Below are positions 1 to 5,491 of a stretch of DNA of 9,102 nucleotides, piece by piece. The DNA comes from Bordetella parapertussis (GTDB lineage: Bacteria; Pseudomonadota; Gammaproteobacteria; Burkholderiales; SG8-39). The notes under the pieces were generated by a model. It saw only the letters and a program-made list of their open reading frames with translations. It was not told the origin of the DNA and searched no databases. The number at the start of each line of letters is the position of its first letter. Positions within the stretch are counted from its first letter, which is position 1. The translations under genes and the position numbers were made by a program. The stretch lies in contig CAMBSA010000043.1 in assembly GCA_945869935.1 (NCBI GenBank), positions 1 to 9,102 on the forward strand. Direction: 5' to 3'.

Positions 1-750
1 GTACTCGATCACCACCTCGTCCGGACCGATGAAGTAGGCGAACACGTTGTTGCCCGGGCCGTGGCGGCCGACGCCCCATTCGATCGGGTAACCCGCATCC
101 TTCACCCGGCCCGCGCCGCGCATCACCGACTCGAGGTCCGGCATGTAGAAGGCAATGTGATTGAGACTGCTCGCTTCGGCGTAGGCGAGCGCGATCTGGT
201 GGTGGTCGGAATTGCAGCGCACGAAGTTCATCATCTTCGTGCGGTCGGACACGCGGAAGCCGAGCACGTCGGTGAAAAAAGAGGTCGACTTCGGCACATC
301 CGTCGAGCACAGCACCACATGCGAGAGGTGATCCGGCACATCCGCCTTCTCGGACGCATCGGCGTGCGTCGCATCGCCCGCGACAATGGTGAAATGCCGG
401 CCTTCGGGATCGCGAAAGGCAAACCCGTAGCCGCCCGCCGGGTCCTTGGCCGCACCGGCCTCACCCACCGGGCCGGCACCCGCCTTGCGAACAGCCGCTG
501 CCAGTGCATCGACATCCGCCCGCGAGGCGGCGTTGAAGCAGACGTCGAGTAGTTCCGCTGCAGGTCGCGGATGCAGGGAAAGCAGGTGGTGCGGCGAACC
601 GGAACCGCGCAGGTACACCGCGCCGTCCTGTCGCGCGACCGGGGCGAGCGCCCAGGTGGCGGTGTAGAACGCCTCCGCCGCCGCCACATCGGGCGTGCCG
701 AGCGCGACACTGCGCAGACCGCCCGGTCGAACAGGCGAAGTCGTGGTCAT
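1..750 (-). CDS. VOC-family extradiol dioxygenase-like protein (partial, C-terminus beyond window)
   Basis: Reading leftward from the ATG at 750-748, the frame stays open for 250 codons to the window edge. The product has two vicinal-oxygen-chelate domains, about residues 12-125 and 138-250, as in type I extradiol dioxygenases (BphC/catechol 2,3-dioxygenase class) that open catecholic rings using Fe(II). All three expected metal ligands are visible in the C-terminal domain: His144 (in HLSHVVL), His198 (in SLNHIAFY) and Glu249 (in VVIEY, at the edge). The DHHQIAL and GRHGPGNN segments, typical of the active-site side, are also present. Family members run about 290-310 residues, so some 40-60 are missing. 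The start is supported by GGAGAG four bases upstream. The protein is probably cytoplasmic. The gene is divergent from a Bug receptor/hydrolase pair. The ligand set argues for a metal-dependent oxygenase rather than a resistance-type VOC protein; the substrate is unknown. Confidence 0.85.
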   Translation of the reverse strand, partial: MTTTSPVRPGGLRSVALGTPDVAAAEAFYTATWALAPVARQDGAVYLRGSGSPHHLLSLHPRPAAELLDVCFNAASRADVDALAAAVRKAGAGPVGEAGAAKDPAGGYGFAFRDPEGRHFTIVAGDATHADASEKADVPDHLSHVVLCSTDVPKSTSFFTDVLGFRVSDRTKMMNFVRCNSDHHQIALAYAEASSLNHIAFYMPDLESVMRGAGRVKDAGYPIEWGVGRHGPGNNVFAYFIGPDEVVIEY

Positions 751-754
751 CGTT

Positions 755-760
755 CTCTCC
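755..760 (-). promoter_or_regulatory. Ribosome binding site of the VOC gene
   Basis: Reads GGAGAG on the minus strand, four bases before the ATG at 750. It decides the start, because this gene lies at the window edge and its frame has no stop within the window. Confidence 0.7.
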
Positions 761-856
761 GGTGATGAAAGTCAGCGCGAACAGACGTTTTGGTTCGCCA
801 CGGATTTTATCCCCGTACTGCCATCCCAAACCGGTTGCCGGCACGCACATGTCGCA

Positions 857-885
857 TTGACCGCACGATCGGATATCCCGACAAT
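857..885 (+). promoter_or_regulatory. Candidate sigma70 promoter for the Bug/hydrolase pair
   Basis: TTGACC at 857-862 is separated by exactly 17 bases from GACAAT at 880-885. This is five of six matches at -35 and four of six at -10. The spacer holds the 8-bp palindrome GGATATCC (871-878), which could be an operator half or chance. It would give a leader of about 135 bases before the Bug start at 1027. The rest of the 276-bp divergent gap (751-1026) shows no other convincing element. Identified by eye only. Confidence 0.4.
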
Positions 886-1016
886 GACTTCACAAGACCT
901 CGACCGCGCGCGAACGAGTCCGCGCAGGAGAAGATCGGTCAACTGCTGACTGTAGTCCCGCCCTGTGCACCCTCGCGTATCGCGTTTGACGACAAGCAGC
1001 ACGAATCGCTCCCCCC

Positions 1017-1022
1017 GGAGGA
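1017..1022 (+). promoter_or_regulatory. Ribosome binding site of the first Bug gene
   Basis: A strong GGAGGA lies four bases before the ATG at 1027. The frame is open back to 790, so this site, together with the signal peptide that begins at 1027, decides the start. Confidence 0.85.
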
Positions 1023-1026
1023 AATC

Positions 1027-1998
1027 ATGAAAGCCATCCCGTTCGTACTTGCCGCGCTGCTGCTTGCCGGCGTCAGCCCGCTCGCCGCCCAGACCTATCC
1101 GGAGCGCCCGATCCGAATCGTGGTTCCGTTCCCGCCGGGCGGCGGCAGCGATATTTCGGCGCGCTCGGTGGCCGATCCAGTCTCGCGCGCACTCAAACAG
1201 TCGGTGGTGATCGACAACCGGCCCGGCGGACAGACGGTCATCGGCAGCGAGATCGTCGCGCGGTCCGCACCGGACGGATACACCCTGCTGCTTTGCACCG
1301 ACGACACGACTTCAGTCTTTGCTGCCTACGGCGTGAAACTGCCCTACGACCCGATCCGTGATTTCGCCGCGGTTTCGGGCATCGGTCAGGCGAGCCTGGT
1401 GCTGCTCGCCAATGCAGGCGTCGGCGTGAAGTCGCTCGCGGAGCTCGTCGCGCGCGCGAAGGCAAACACCGGCAAGCTGAGCTTCGGTTCGCTCGGCACA
1501 GGCAGCCCGCACTTCCTGTTCTTCGAAGGCTTCAAGCTGGCAGCCGGCATCCAGCTGCTGGACGTTCCGTACAAGGGCACAGCGCAGGCGGTGACCGACC
1601 TCATCGGCGGGCAGGTGGATCTTATGGTCGTGGGCGCGTCCACGGCCAAGCGTCACGAGGAAAGCGGGCGCGGCGTCGTGCTCGCCGCCACCGGCGAAAC
1701 ACGCAATCCCTTCGCGCCGTCGGCGCCGACCTTCATCGAATCCGGCTATCCGAACATGACGATGGTGAGCGGATTCGCCCTGTGCGGCCCGGCCGGCGTA
1801 CCGCGTCCGATCGTCAATCGGCTGCATTCCGAGATCGTCAACGCCCTGAAGGACCCGGCGGTGGCGGGACGGCTCGCGAGCATCGGTCTCACGCCCTGGC
1901 CCGGATCGCCCGAGGACGTCGATGCCTCGGTGCGTCGCACCACCGAAGTCTACCGCCGGACCATCCAGGCCACCGGCGCCAAGATGGAAGGGCGATAG
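1027..1998 (+). CDS. Bug-family periplasmic solute-binding receptor (tripartite tricarboxylate receptor family)
   Basis: A 323-residue secreted binding protein of the Bug/TctC family, which captures small organic (often carboxylated or aromatic) solutes in the periplasm for TctAB-type or other uptake. Residues 1-21 are a Sec signal peptide: a short basic start, a hydrophobic stretch, and a likely cut after LAA at about 21. The mature start carries the family signature YPERPIRIVVPFPPGGGSD (24-42), followed by DNRPGGQ, the SAPDGYTLL motif, a GTGSPH loop and a DVPYKGTAQAVTDLIGG stretch, in the usual order. Length is normal for the family. The stop is two bases from the next start, so it is very probably co-transcribed with the hydrolase at 2001. 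No TctA/TctB membrane genes are in the window, which is common for these orphan receptors. The ligand is unknown. Confidence 0.94.
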   Translation: MKAIPFVLAALLLAGVSPLAAQTYPERPIRIVVPFPPGGGSDISARSVADPVSRALKQSVVIDNRPGGQTVIGSEIVARSAPDGYTLLLCTDDTTSVFAAYGVKLPYDPIRDFAAVSGIGQASLVLLANAGVGVKSLAELVARAKANTGKLSFGSLGTGSPHFLFFEGFKLAAGIQLLDVPYKGTAQAVTDLIGGQVDLMVVGASTAKRHEESGRGVVLAATGETRNPFAPSAPTFIESGYPNMTMVSGFALCGPAGVPRPIVNRLHSEIVNALKDPAVAGRLASIGLTPWPGSPEDVDASVRRTTEVYRRTIQATGAKMEGR

Positions 1999-2000
1999 CC

Positions 2001-2789
2001 ATGCCCTTTGCTCAGAACGGCGACGTCCGGCTGTACTACGAATCGCACGGCGACGGCCCGGCGGTCGTGTTCGTGCACGGCGGCAACGGCAACACGCTGT
2101 CCTGGGTCCATCAGGTGCCGCATTTTTCGAAGCGATACCGTTGCGTGACTGTCGACCTTCGCGGCTTCAAGCATTCGACGATTCCGATTGAGCTCTATCA
2201 TCTGCGCCACTACGTGCCGGACATGCTCGCGGTGCTCGACCAGGCGGGCATCGCGAAGGCCGCGTTCGTCTGCCAGTCGCTCGGGGCATGGGCCGGTATG
2301 TCGATGGCGGTGAAGCACCCGGAGCGCGTGAGCTGTCTCTTGATCAACGGTTCGCCCACGCCGGTAAACTCCCCGGAAAACCAGTACGTACTGCAGAAGT
2401 CCATCGCGACTTCGCAGGCAGTGCAACGCGGTGAATTGCCCAACGCCCGATCCACCGGCATGTCGGAGCGCTTCATGCAGGAACAACCCGCACTGACCTT
2501 TCTCTACGAAGCCCTCGGCCGCCTGAACGGCCCGCGCCGCACCGGGACCATGACCGATGAGGACGTGATGATCCAGCCCGCCGACTTTGCCGGCTACAAA
2601 ACGCCCACGCTGATCATGGGCGGACGCCACGATCACTTCCTGACACCTGAACATCACGTGCATATCGCGAGCGTCGTTCCGGGCGCGAAGCATCACACCT
2701 TCGAGGGCTCCGGCCACTCCGCCTACTGGGAGGAACCGTTCGAATTCAACCGGGTGGTGGGGGAGTTCCTCGACAGTTGCCACGCCTAG
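2001..2789 (+). CDS. Alpha/beta hydrolase with Cys-Gln-Ser-Leu-Gly nucleophile elbow
   Basis: A 262-residue alpha/beta-hydrolase of the MhpC/BphD-like general class, probably cytoplasmic (no signal peptide). The oxyanion-hole strand is FVHGGNGN (24-31). The nucleophile elbow is CQSLG with Ser93, the acid is Asp211 (in MGGRHDHF) and the base is His239 (in GSGHSAYWEEP), so the catalytic triad is complete. The residues between about 120 and 195 form the cap. The first small residue of the elbow is Cys91 instead of the usual Gly. The ATG follows the Bug stop by only two bases, and GGAAGG just before the Bug stop can serve as ribosome site, so translation is likely coupled. Next to a Bug receptor and a divergent extradiol dioxygenase-like gene, it could hydrolyse a ring-cleavage product, but esterase, lactonase or haloperoxidase-like activity is equally compatible with the sequence. 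Confidence 0.92.
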   Translation: MPFAQNGDVRLYYESHGDGPAVVFVHGGNGNTLSWVHQVPHFSKRYRCVTVDLRGFKHSTIPIELYHLRHYVPDMLAVLDQAGIAKAAFVCQSLGAWAGMSMAVKHPERVSCLLINGSPTPVNSPENQYVLQKSIATSQAVQRGELPNARSTGMSERFMQEQPALTFLYEALGRLNGPRRTGTMTDEDVMIQPADFAGYKTPTLIMGGRHDHFLTPEHHVHIASVVPGAKHHTFEGSGHSAYWEEPFEFNRVVGEFLDSCHA

Positions 2790-2822
2790 CAAGGACCGGA
2801 GCGTGAATTGGCCAGCCACGCG

Positions 2823-2859
2823 GTAACGCGTTTACATTACTATCGACTTCCGTTAGTAT
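2823..2859 (+). promoter_or_regulatory. higBA promoter with nested inverted repeats (candidate HigA operator)
   Basis: TTTACA at 2831-2836 and TAGTAT at 2854-2859 are 17 bases apart, giving a good sigma70-like promoter. Two small dyads surround it: GTAA (2823-2826)/TTAC (2832-2835), overlapping the -35, and TACTA (2838-2842)/TAGTA (2854-2858), spanning the spacer and -10. HigA antitoxins commonly repress their own operon by binding such dyads, so these are reasonable operator candidates. The dyads are short and could be chance. The -10 ends only five bases before the higB ATG. Confidence 0.5.
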
Positions 2860-2864
2860 TTGCC

Positions 2865-3146
2865 ATGCCGATCAAGTCGTTCAAGTGCGAGGATACGGAG
2901 AGCCTTTTCAACGGTACCCGGATCAAGCAATTCGCAAACATTGAGACCGCCGCCATGCGCAAGCTGGCAATGCTGAATCGGGCCGGCGTACTCGACGACC
3001 TCCGTGTGCCTCCGGGCAACAGGCTGCAGGCTCTGAAGGGCAAACGCTCCGACCAGCACAGCATTCGTATCAACGACCAGTTTCGCGTTTGTTTCGTCTG
3101 GACCAATGCCGGCCCCGAAGAAGTCGAAATCGTGGACTATCACTGA
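2865..3146 (+). CDS. higB: HigB-type mRNA interferase toxin (RelE superfamily)
   Basis: A 93-residue toxin of the HigB branch of the RelE/ParE superfamily. Such toxins enter the ribosomal A site and cut mRNA, stopping translation until the partner antitoxin neutralises them. It shows the family features: an N-terminal IKSFK start, PPGNRLQALKG (49-59), SIRINDQFRVCF (66-77) and the diagnostic C-terminal DYH (91-93), which includes catalytic-site residues in characterised HigB. Position 53 is Arg, where some characterised members have a His. Length is normal. I chose ATG 2865 because the family N-terminus begins there; an in-frame TTG at 2808 would add an untypical tail. No clear ribosome site precedes the ATG, in line with a leaderless or very short-leader message. 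The antitoxin gene starts 12 bases after the stop. Confidence 0.92.
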   Translation: MPIKSFKCEDTESLFNGTRIKQFANIETAAMRKLAMLNRAGVLDDLRVPPGNRLQALKGKRSDQHSIRINDQFRVCFVWTNAGPEEVEIVDYH

Positions 3147-3158
3147 GCGAAAATCATC

Positions 3159-3470
3159 ATGCGCAAAATCCCTTACCCACACCCCGGGGAAATCCTGATC
3201 GAGGAATTTCTGAAGCCGATGGGAATTACACAATACCGTCTGGCGAAGGAAATCGGCGTGCCGCAACGCAGGATCGGAGAAATAGTAGCCGGCACCCGAG
3301 GAATCACCGCCGATACGGGTCTGCGGCTATCCCGTTTCTTCGGCATGTCCGAAGGCTTCTGGATCGGCCTGCAGACGGACTATGAGGCCGCCCGGACCAA
3401 GGACACGCTTGCAAAGACTCTTGCGAAGATTACTCCGTGGTCAGCCGCGGAGCCGCGTAGCCCTGGCTAG
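3159..3470 (+). CDS. higA: HigA-type antitoxin, XRE-family helix-turn-helix
   Basis: A 103-residue antitoxin of the HigA/VapI family. It starts with the family pattern HPGEILIEEFLKPMGI (8-23), followed by a helix-turn-helix at about 24-48 (QYRLAKEIGVPQRRIGEIV), GITADTGLRLSRFFG (48-62) and the SEGFWIGLQTDYE segment (64-76), typical of HigA. It should bind and neutralise the preceding HigB and repress the shared promoter before 2865. The start has only a weak upstream match (GAG at 3145-3147 region), so it may rely partly on coupling to higB, whose stop is 12 bases away. The last ~15 residues, rich in Pro, Ser and Arg, are likely disordered. Toxin-first order is the normal higBA layout. The pair ends 56 bases before the convergent end of the adenine deaminase gene, with no obvious terminator between. 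Confidence 0.94.
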   Translation: MRKIPYPHPGEILIEEFLKPMGITQYRLAKEIGVPQRRIGEIVAGTRGITADTGLRLSRFFGMSEGFWIGLQTDYEAARTKDTLAKTLAKITPWSAAEPRSPG

Positions 3471-3526
3471 AGAATTCGACCAATCGGTAAGGTCCCCGCC
3501 ATACACACCGGCGCGCTGGAACTTAT

Positions 3527-5296
3527 CTACGCGGCGCGCAGGAACGAACTGAATATCTGACGCGTATCGCCGCAGGTAAGGCCGAGATCGGTGAGATGCG
3601 GCCCGGCATTGCAGGCAAGGCACTGACCCGACAGCGCCTTGAAGGTGCGGTAGGGCCCCTGCCATTTCACGATGCGCCCCGCCGCCTCGACCACTGCGTG
3701 GTGCTCGCGCGCGACGTCCTCAGGTGCTTTCGCCGAAAGCAGTCCGGCCACCGGGAAGGCGACGCTTGCGACCAGCTTTCCGCCTTGCACCACCGCGTCG
3801 CCGCCGCCCATGCCGATCACGGTGTTGGCGGCGAGCGCCATCTCCTCCGGATCGAAGCCGTAGGTGACGAGGTTGTGCGAATCGTGCGAATAGCTGGTGG
3901 CGTACGAGCCGCCCCAGCGGTCCCAGCCCTCGATAATCGCCACCTGCGGCGTGGCGGCACTGCGTCCGTGCCGATGGATCACCGTCATCACCGACACATC
4001 GTCGGGGATCACCGCGAAGCCATCCTTCACGTCCACCTCGCGCTCGCTCCATGAATTGAAGCGCGCGCCCTTGATCGTTCGCACCACCGCGCGGCCGTTG
4101 GTGATGTCGGGAATCCGCAGGCGGAAATCGTCGGCGGTGAGCGGCTCGACCTTCATCGTCTTCGTCGGCAGAGACACCACCGGCGGATGCAGTTCCTCGA
4201 GCAGTTTGCCGTTCGCCGCGACATGAAGGCCAGAGGTATACACATGTTCGACCGCGATGCCCGCGAGGTCGGAGAGCACGATCAGGTCGGCGCGACGGCC
4301 GGCGCACACCAGGCCCAGGTCCTCGCGTCGAAGACGGATCGCGTTGTTGATCGTGGCGCAGCGGATCGCCTGCACCGGGCTCATCCCGTAACGGACAAGG
4401 CGACGCACGACATCGCACATGCCGCCCTTTTCCAGAAGGTAATCGGGGAACACGTCGTCCGTACATACGGTAAGGCTGGTCGGGATCACCGGAAGCGACA
4501 ACACCGCCTTCACTGCATCCGGCAGCATGTAGTCGTGCGAGCCGCGCAGTTCCACCGTCATGCCGGCACGCAGTTTCTCCAGCGCGTCCTCGCCCGAGGT
4601 GATCTCGTGATCCGCCGAGATGCCGGCGGCGAGATAGGCCTGCAGACGCTCGGCGCTCAATCCGCGCGCATGGCCCTCGATGATCTTGCCCGAGGCGAGC
4701 GCCTCGGTGAGGATGCCGATCATGCGCGGGCTCGCCTCGAGCACCGCTCGCATGTCCATCACTTCGGCCAGGCCCGCCACCTCCGGCCAGCCCATCAGTT
4801 CGCGGATCTCCGGCGCCTGGAAATCCGCACCCGAGGTCTCCAGCCCCGGCGCCGCCGGCACGCAGGAGGAAGCCTGCACGATGAAACGCATCGGCAAGCC
4901 ACGTGAAGCCTGCACCGCCCAGCGCACGCCTTCCAGCCCCAGCACGTTCGCAAGTTCGTGCGGATCGCAGAAGATGGTGGTGGTGCCCTGCGGCAGCACC
5001 ACCGAGCAGTAGTTGTGCGGCAGCATGTGGGAGGACTCGAAATGCACATGGCCGTCGATCAGGCCGGGGGCGATCCAGCGCCCCGACACATCGTGAATTC
5101 GGGTGGCCTCCTTGTACTTGCCGCGCGGATGCACGCTCGCGATCATCTCGCCCACGAGGCCGACGTCCGCCTCGCGAAGCTCGAGCGTCGCCACATCCAC
5201 CACCGTGCCGCCGGTGAGCAGCACATCGAAGGGCACTTTGCCCTGCGCCGCCGCGATCGCGCGCTGGCGGATGTCCATGCCTATCGGTTCATTCAT
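3527..5296 (-). CDS. ade: Adenine deaminase-family amidohydrolase
   Basis: A 589-residue cytoplasmic enzyme of the Ade family (adenine + water to hypoxanthine + ammonia, purine salvage), normal length. Residues about 72-345 form the metal-dependent amidohydrolase barrel. Visible features are GLIDGHVHFESSHM (78-91, His83 and His85), FCDPHELANVLG (109-120), Glu178 as a likely bridging ligand, His209 (GHARG), His230 (ADHEITSGEDA) and Asp280/Asp281 (CTDDVFPDYLLEKGG). The C-terminal family domain carries SHDSHNLVTYG (470-480), GMGGGDAVV and ACNAGPHLTDLGL (561-573). The region around WDRWGGSYATSYSHDSHN looks unlike the usual FGLKRGALASS-type segment of classical Ade, so it may belong to a divergent subgroup with another purine-like substrate. 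AGGAG ten bases upstream supports the start; Met7 is an alternative without a good site. It follows a Bug receptor gene on the same strand, 195 bp away. Confidence 0.9.
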   Translation of the reverse strand: MNEPIGMDIRQRAIAAAQGKVPFDVLLTGGTVVDVATLELREADVGLVGEMIASVHPRGKYKEATRIHDVSGRWIAPGLIDGHVHFESSHMLPHNYCSVVLPQGTTTIFCDPHELANVLGLEGVRWAVQASRGLPMRFIVQASSCVPAAPGLETSGADFQAPEIRELMGWPEVAGLAEVMDMRAVLEASPRMIGILTEALASGKIIEGHARGLSAERLQAYLAAGISADHEITSGEDALEKLRAGMTVELRGSHDYMLPDAVKAVLSLPVIPTSLTVCTDDVFPDYLLEKGGMCDVVRRLVRYGMSPVQAIRCATINNAIRLRREDLGLVCAGRRADLIVLSDLAGIAVEHVYTSGLHVAANGKLLEELHPPVVSLPTKTMKVEPLTADDFRLRIPDITNGRAVVRTIKGARFNSWSEREVDVKDGFAVIPDDVSVMTVIHRHGRSAATPQVAIIEGWDRWGGSYATSYSHDSHNLVTYGFDPEEMALAANTVIGMGGGDAVVQGGKLVASVAFPVAGLLSAKAPEDVAREHHAVVEAAGRIVKWQGPYRTFKALSGQCLACNAGPHLTDLGLTCGDTRQIFSSFLRAA

Positions 5297-5306
5297 CGCT
5301 AGATTT

Positions 5307-5311
5307 CTCCT
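5307..5311 (-). promoter_or_regulatory. Ribosome binding site of ade
   Basis: AGGAG on the minus strand, ten bases before the ATG at 5296, a somewhat long but workable spacing. It directly abuts the outer arm of the inverted repeat described for the 5314-5481 element. Confidence 0.6.
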
Positions 5312-5356
5312 GAACCGCCAAGGTACGCAAAATCAAAATCGGAAGGCTTCGGAACA

Positions 5357-5382
5357 GGGAGGGCGGGAGAACCCGCCCTCCC
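5357..5382. terminator. Perfect 11-bp GC-rich hairpin
   Basis: GGGAGGGCGGG, a four-base loop AGAA (TTCT on the other strand), then CCCGCCCTCCC, with no mismatch. There is no T-run directly after it on either strand, so it is not a classical intrinsic terminator. It lies in the transcribed gap between the second Bug gene and ade (both minus), where it could slow RNA decay from the 3' end or reduce read-through. Function is inferred only from its structure. Confidence 0.5.
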
Positions 5383-5402
5383 CGTTACCCCTCCCACCCC
5401 GG

Positions 5403-5427
5403 CAAAGCCCGCGTCGAGCGGGCTTTG
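5403..5427. terminator. Perfect 10-bp hairpin, possible weak bidirectional terminator
   Basis: CAAAGCCCGC, loop GTCGA, then GCGGGCTTTG. The stem ends in three A-T pairs, as in many bidirectional terminators. The plus-strand tail (TTTG TTTC) is richer in T than the minus-strand tail (TTTG CCGG), yet the flanking genes both run on the minus strand. It lies about 65 bases beyond the stop of the second Bug gene and may end or attenuate that transcript before ade. Confidence 0.5.
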
Positions 5428-5447
5428 TTTCGAGCAGGAGGGTCTTT

Positions 5448-5479
5448 CTTGGCGGCCTTGGCGTCTTGGCGCCTTGGCG
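5448..5479 (+). repeat. Four tandem CTTGGCG copies
   Basis: CTTGGCG occurs at 5448, 5457, 5465 and 5473, spaced 9, 8 and 8 bases, with the linking bases G-C, T and C varying. It begins just after hairpin 2 and ends 12 bases before the stop of the second Bug gene. A further inverted copy (GCCAAGG) lies at 5317-5323. Such CTTGGCG-type runs strike me as a recurrent intergenic motif in bacterial genomes, but I cannot search to confirm that here. Confidence 0.7.
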
Positions 5480-5491
5480 GTAAAAAAAGAT

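Larger units (their letters stand above)
5314..5481. repeat. Intergenic element bounded by a 10-bp perfect inverted repeat
   Basis: ACCGCCAAGG (5314-5323) and CCTTGGCGGT (5472-5481) are exact inverse complements. They sit almost at the two ends of the 195-bp gap between the Bug gene and ade. Inside lie two perfect hairpins and four CTTGGCG copies, listed separately. This bracketed, hairpin-rich layout resembles a REP/BIME-type or other small non-coding repeat unit more than a single terminator. No target-site duplication is evident, so mobility is not shown. Confidence 0.5.

Noticed and set aside
61..552. 163-codon open frame on the plus strand
   Set aside because: It is antisense to the VOC gene, whose Fe(II) ligands and two-domain layout are clear. 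The frame has no recognisable motif.
790..1026. N-terminal extension of the first Bug gene
   Set aside because: The frame is open from 790, but the added 79 residues are not protein-like, and the signal peptide plus strong ribosome site begin the gene at 1027.
1950..2819. 289-codon open frame on the minus strand
   Set aside because: Antisense to the alpha/beta hydrolase with its complete triad. No domain or start signal is recognisable.
2808..2864. Upstream TTG start for higB
   Set aside because: It would add 19 residues not seen at the N-terminus of HigB proteins and has no ribosome site. The family start fits ATG 2865.
3511..3537. GCGCGC...GCGCGC pair between higA and ade as a terminator
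   Set aside because: Only a short self-complementary stem with a long loop and no T-run, and it overlaps the ade stop. Expected by chance at this GC content.
4187..4906. 239-codon open frame on the plus strand
   Set aside because: Antisense to ade. It is His/Arg-rich with no domain.
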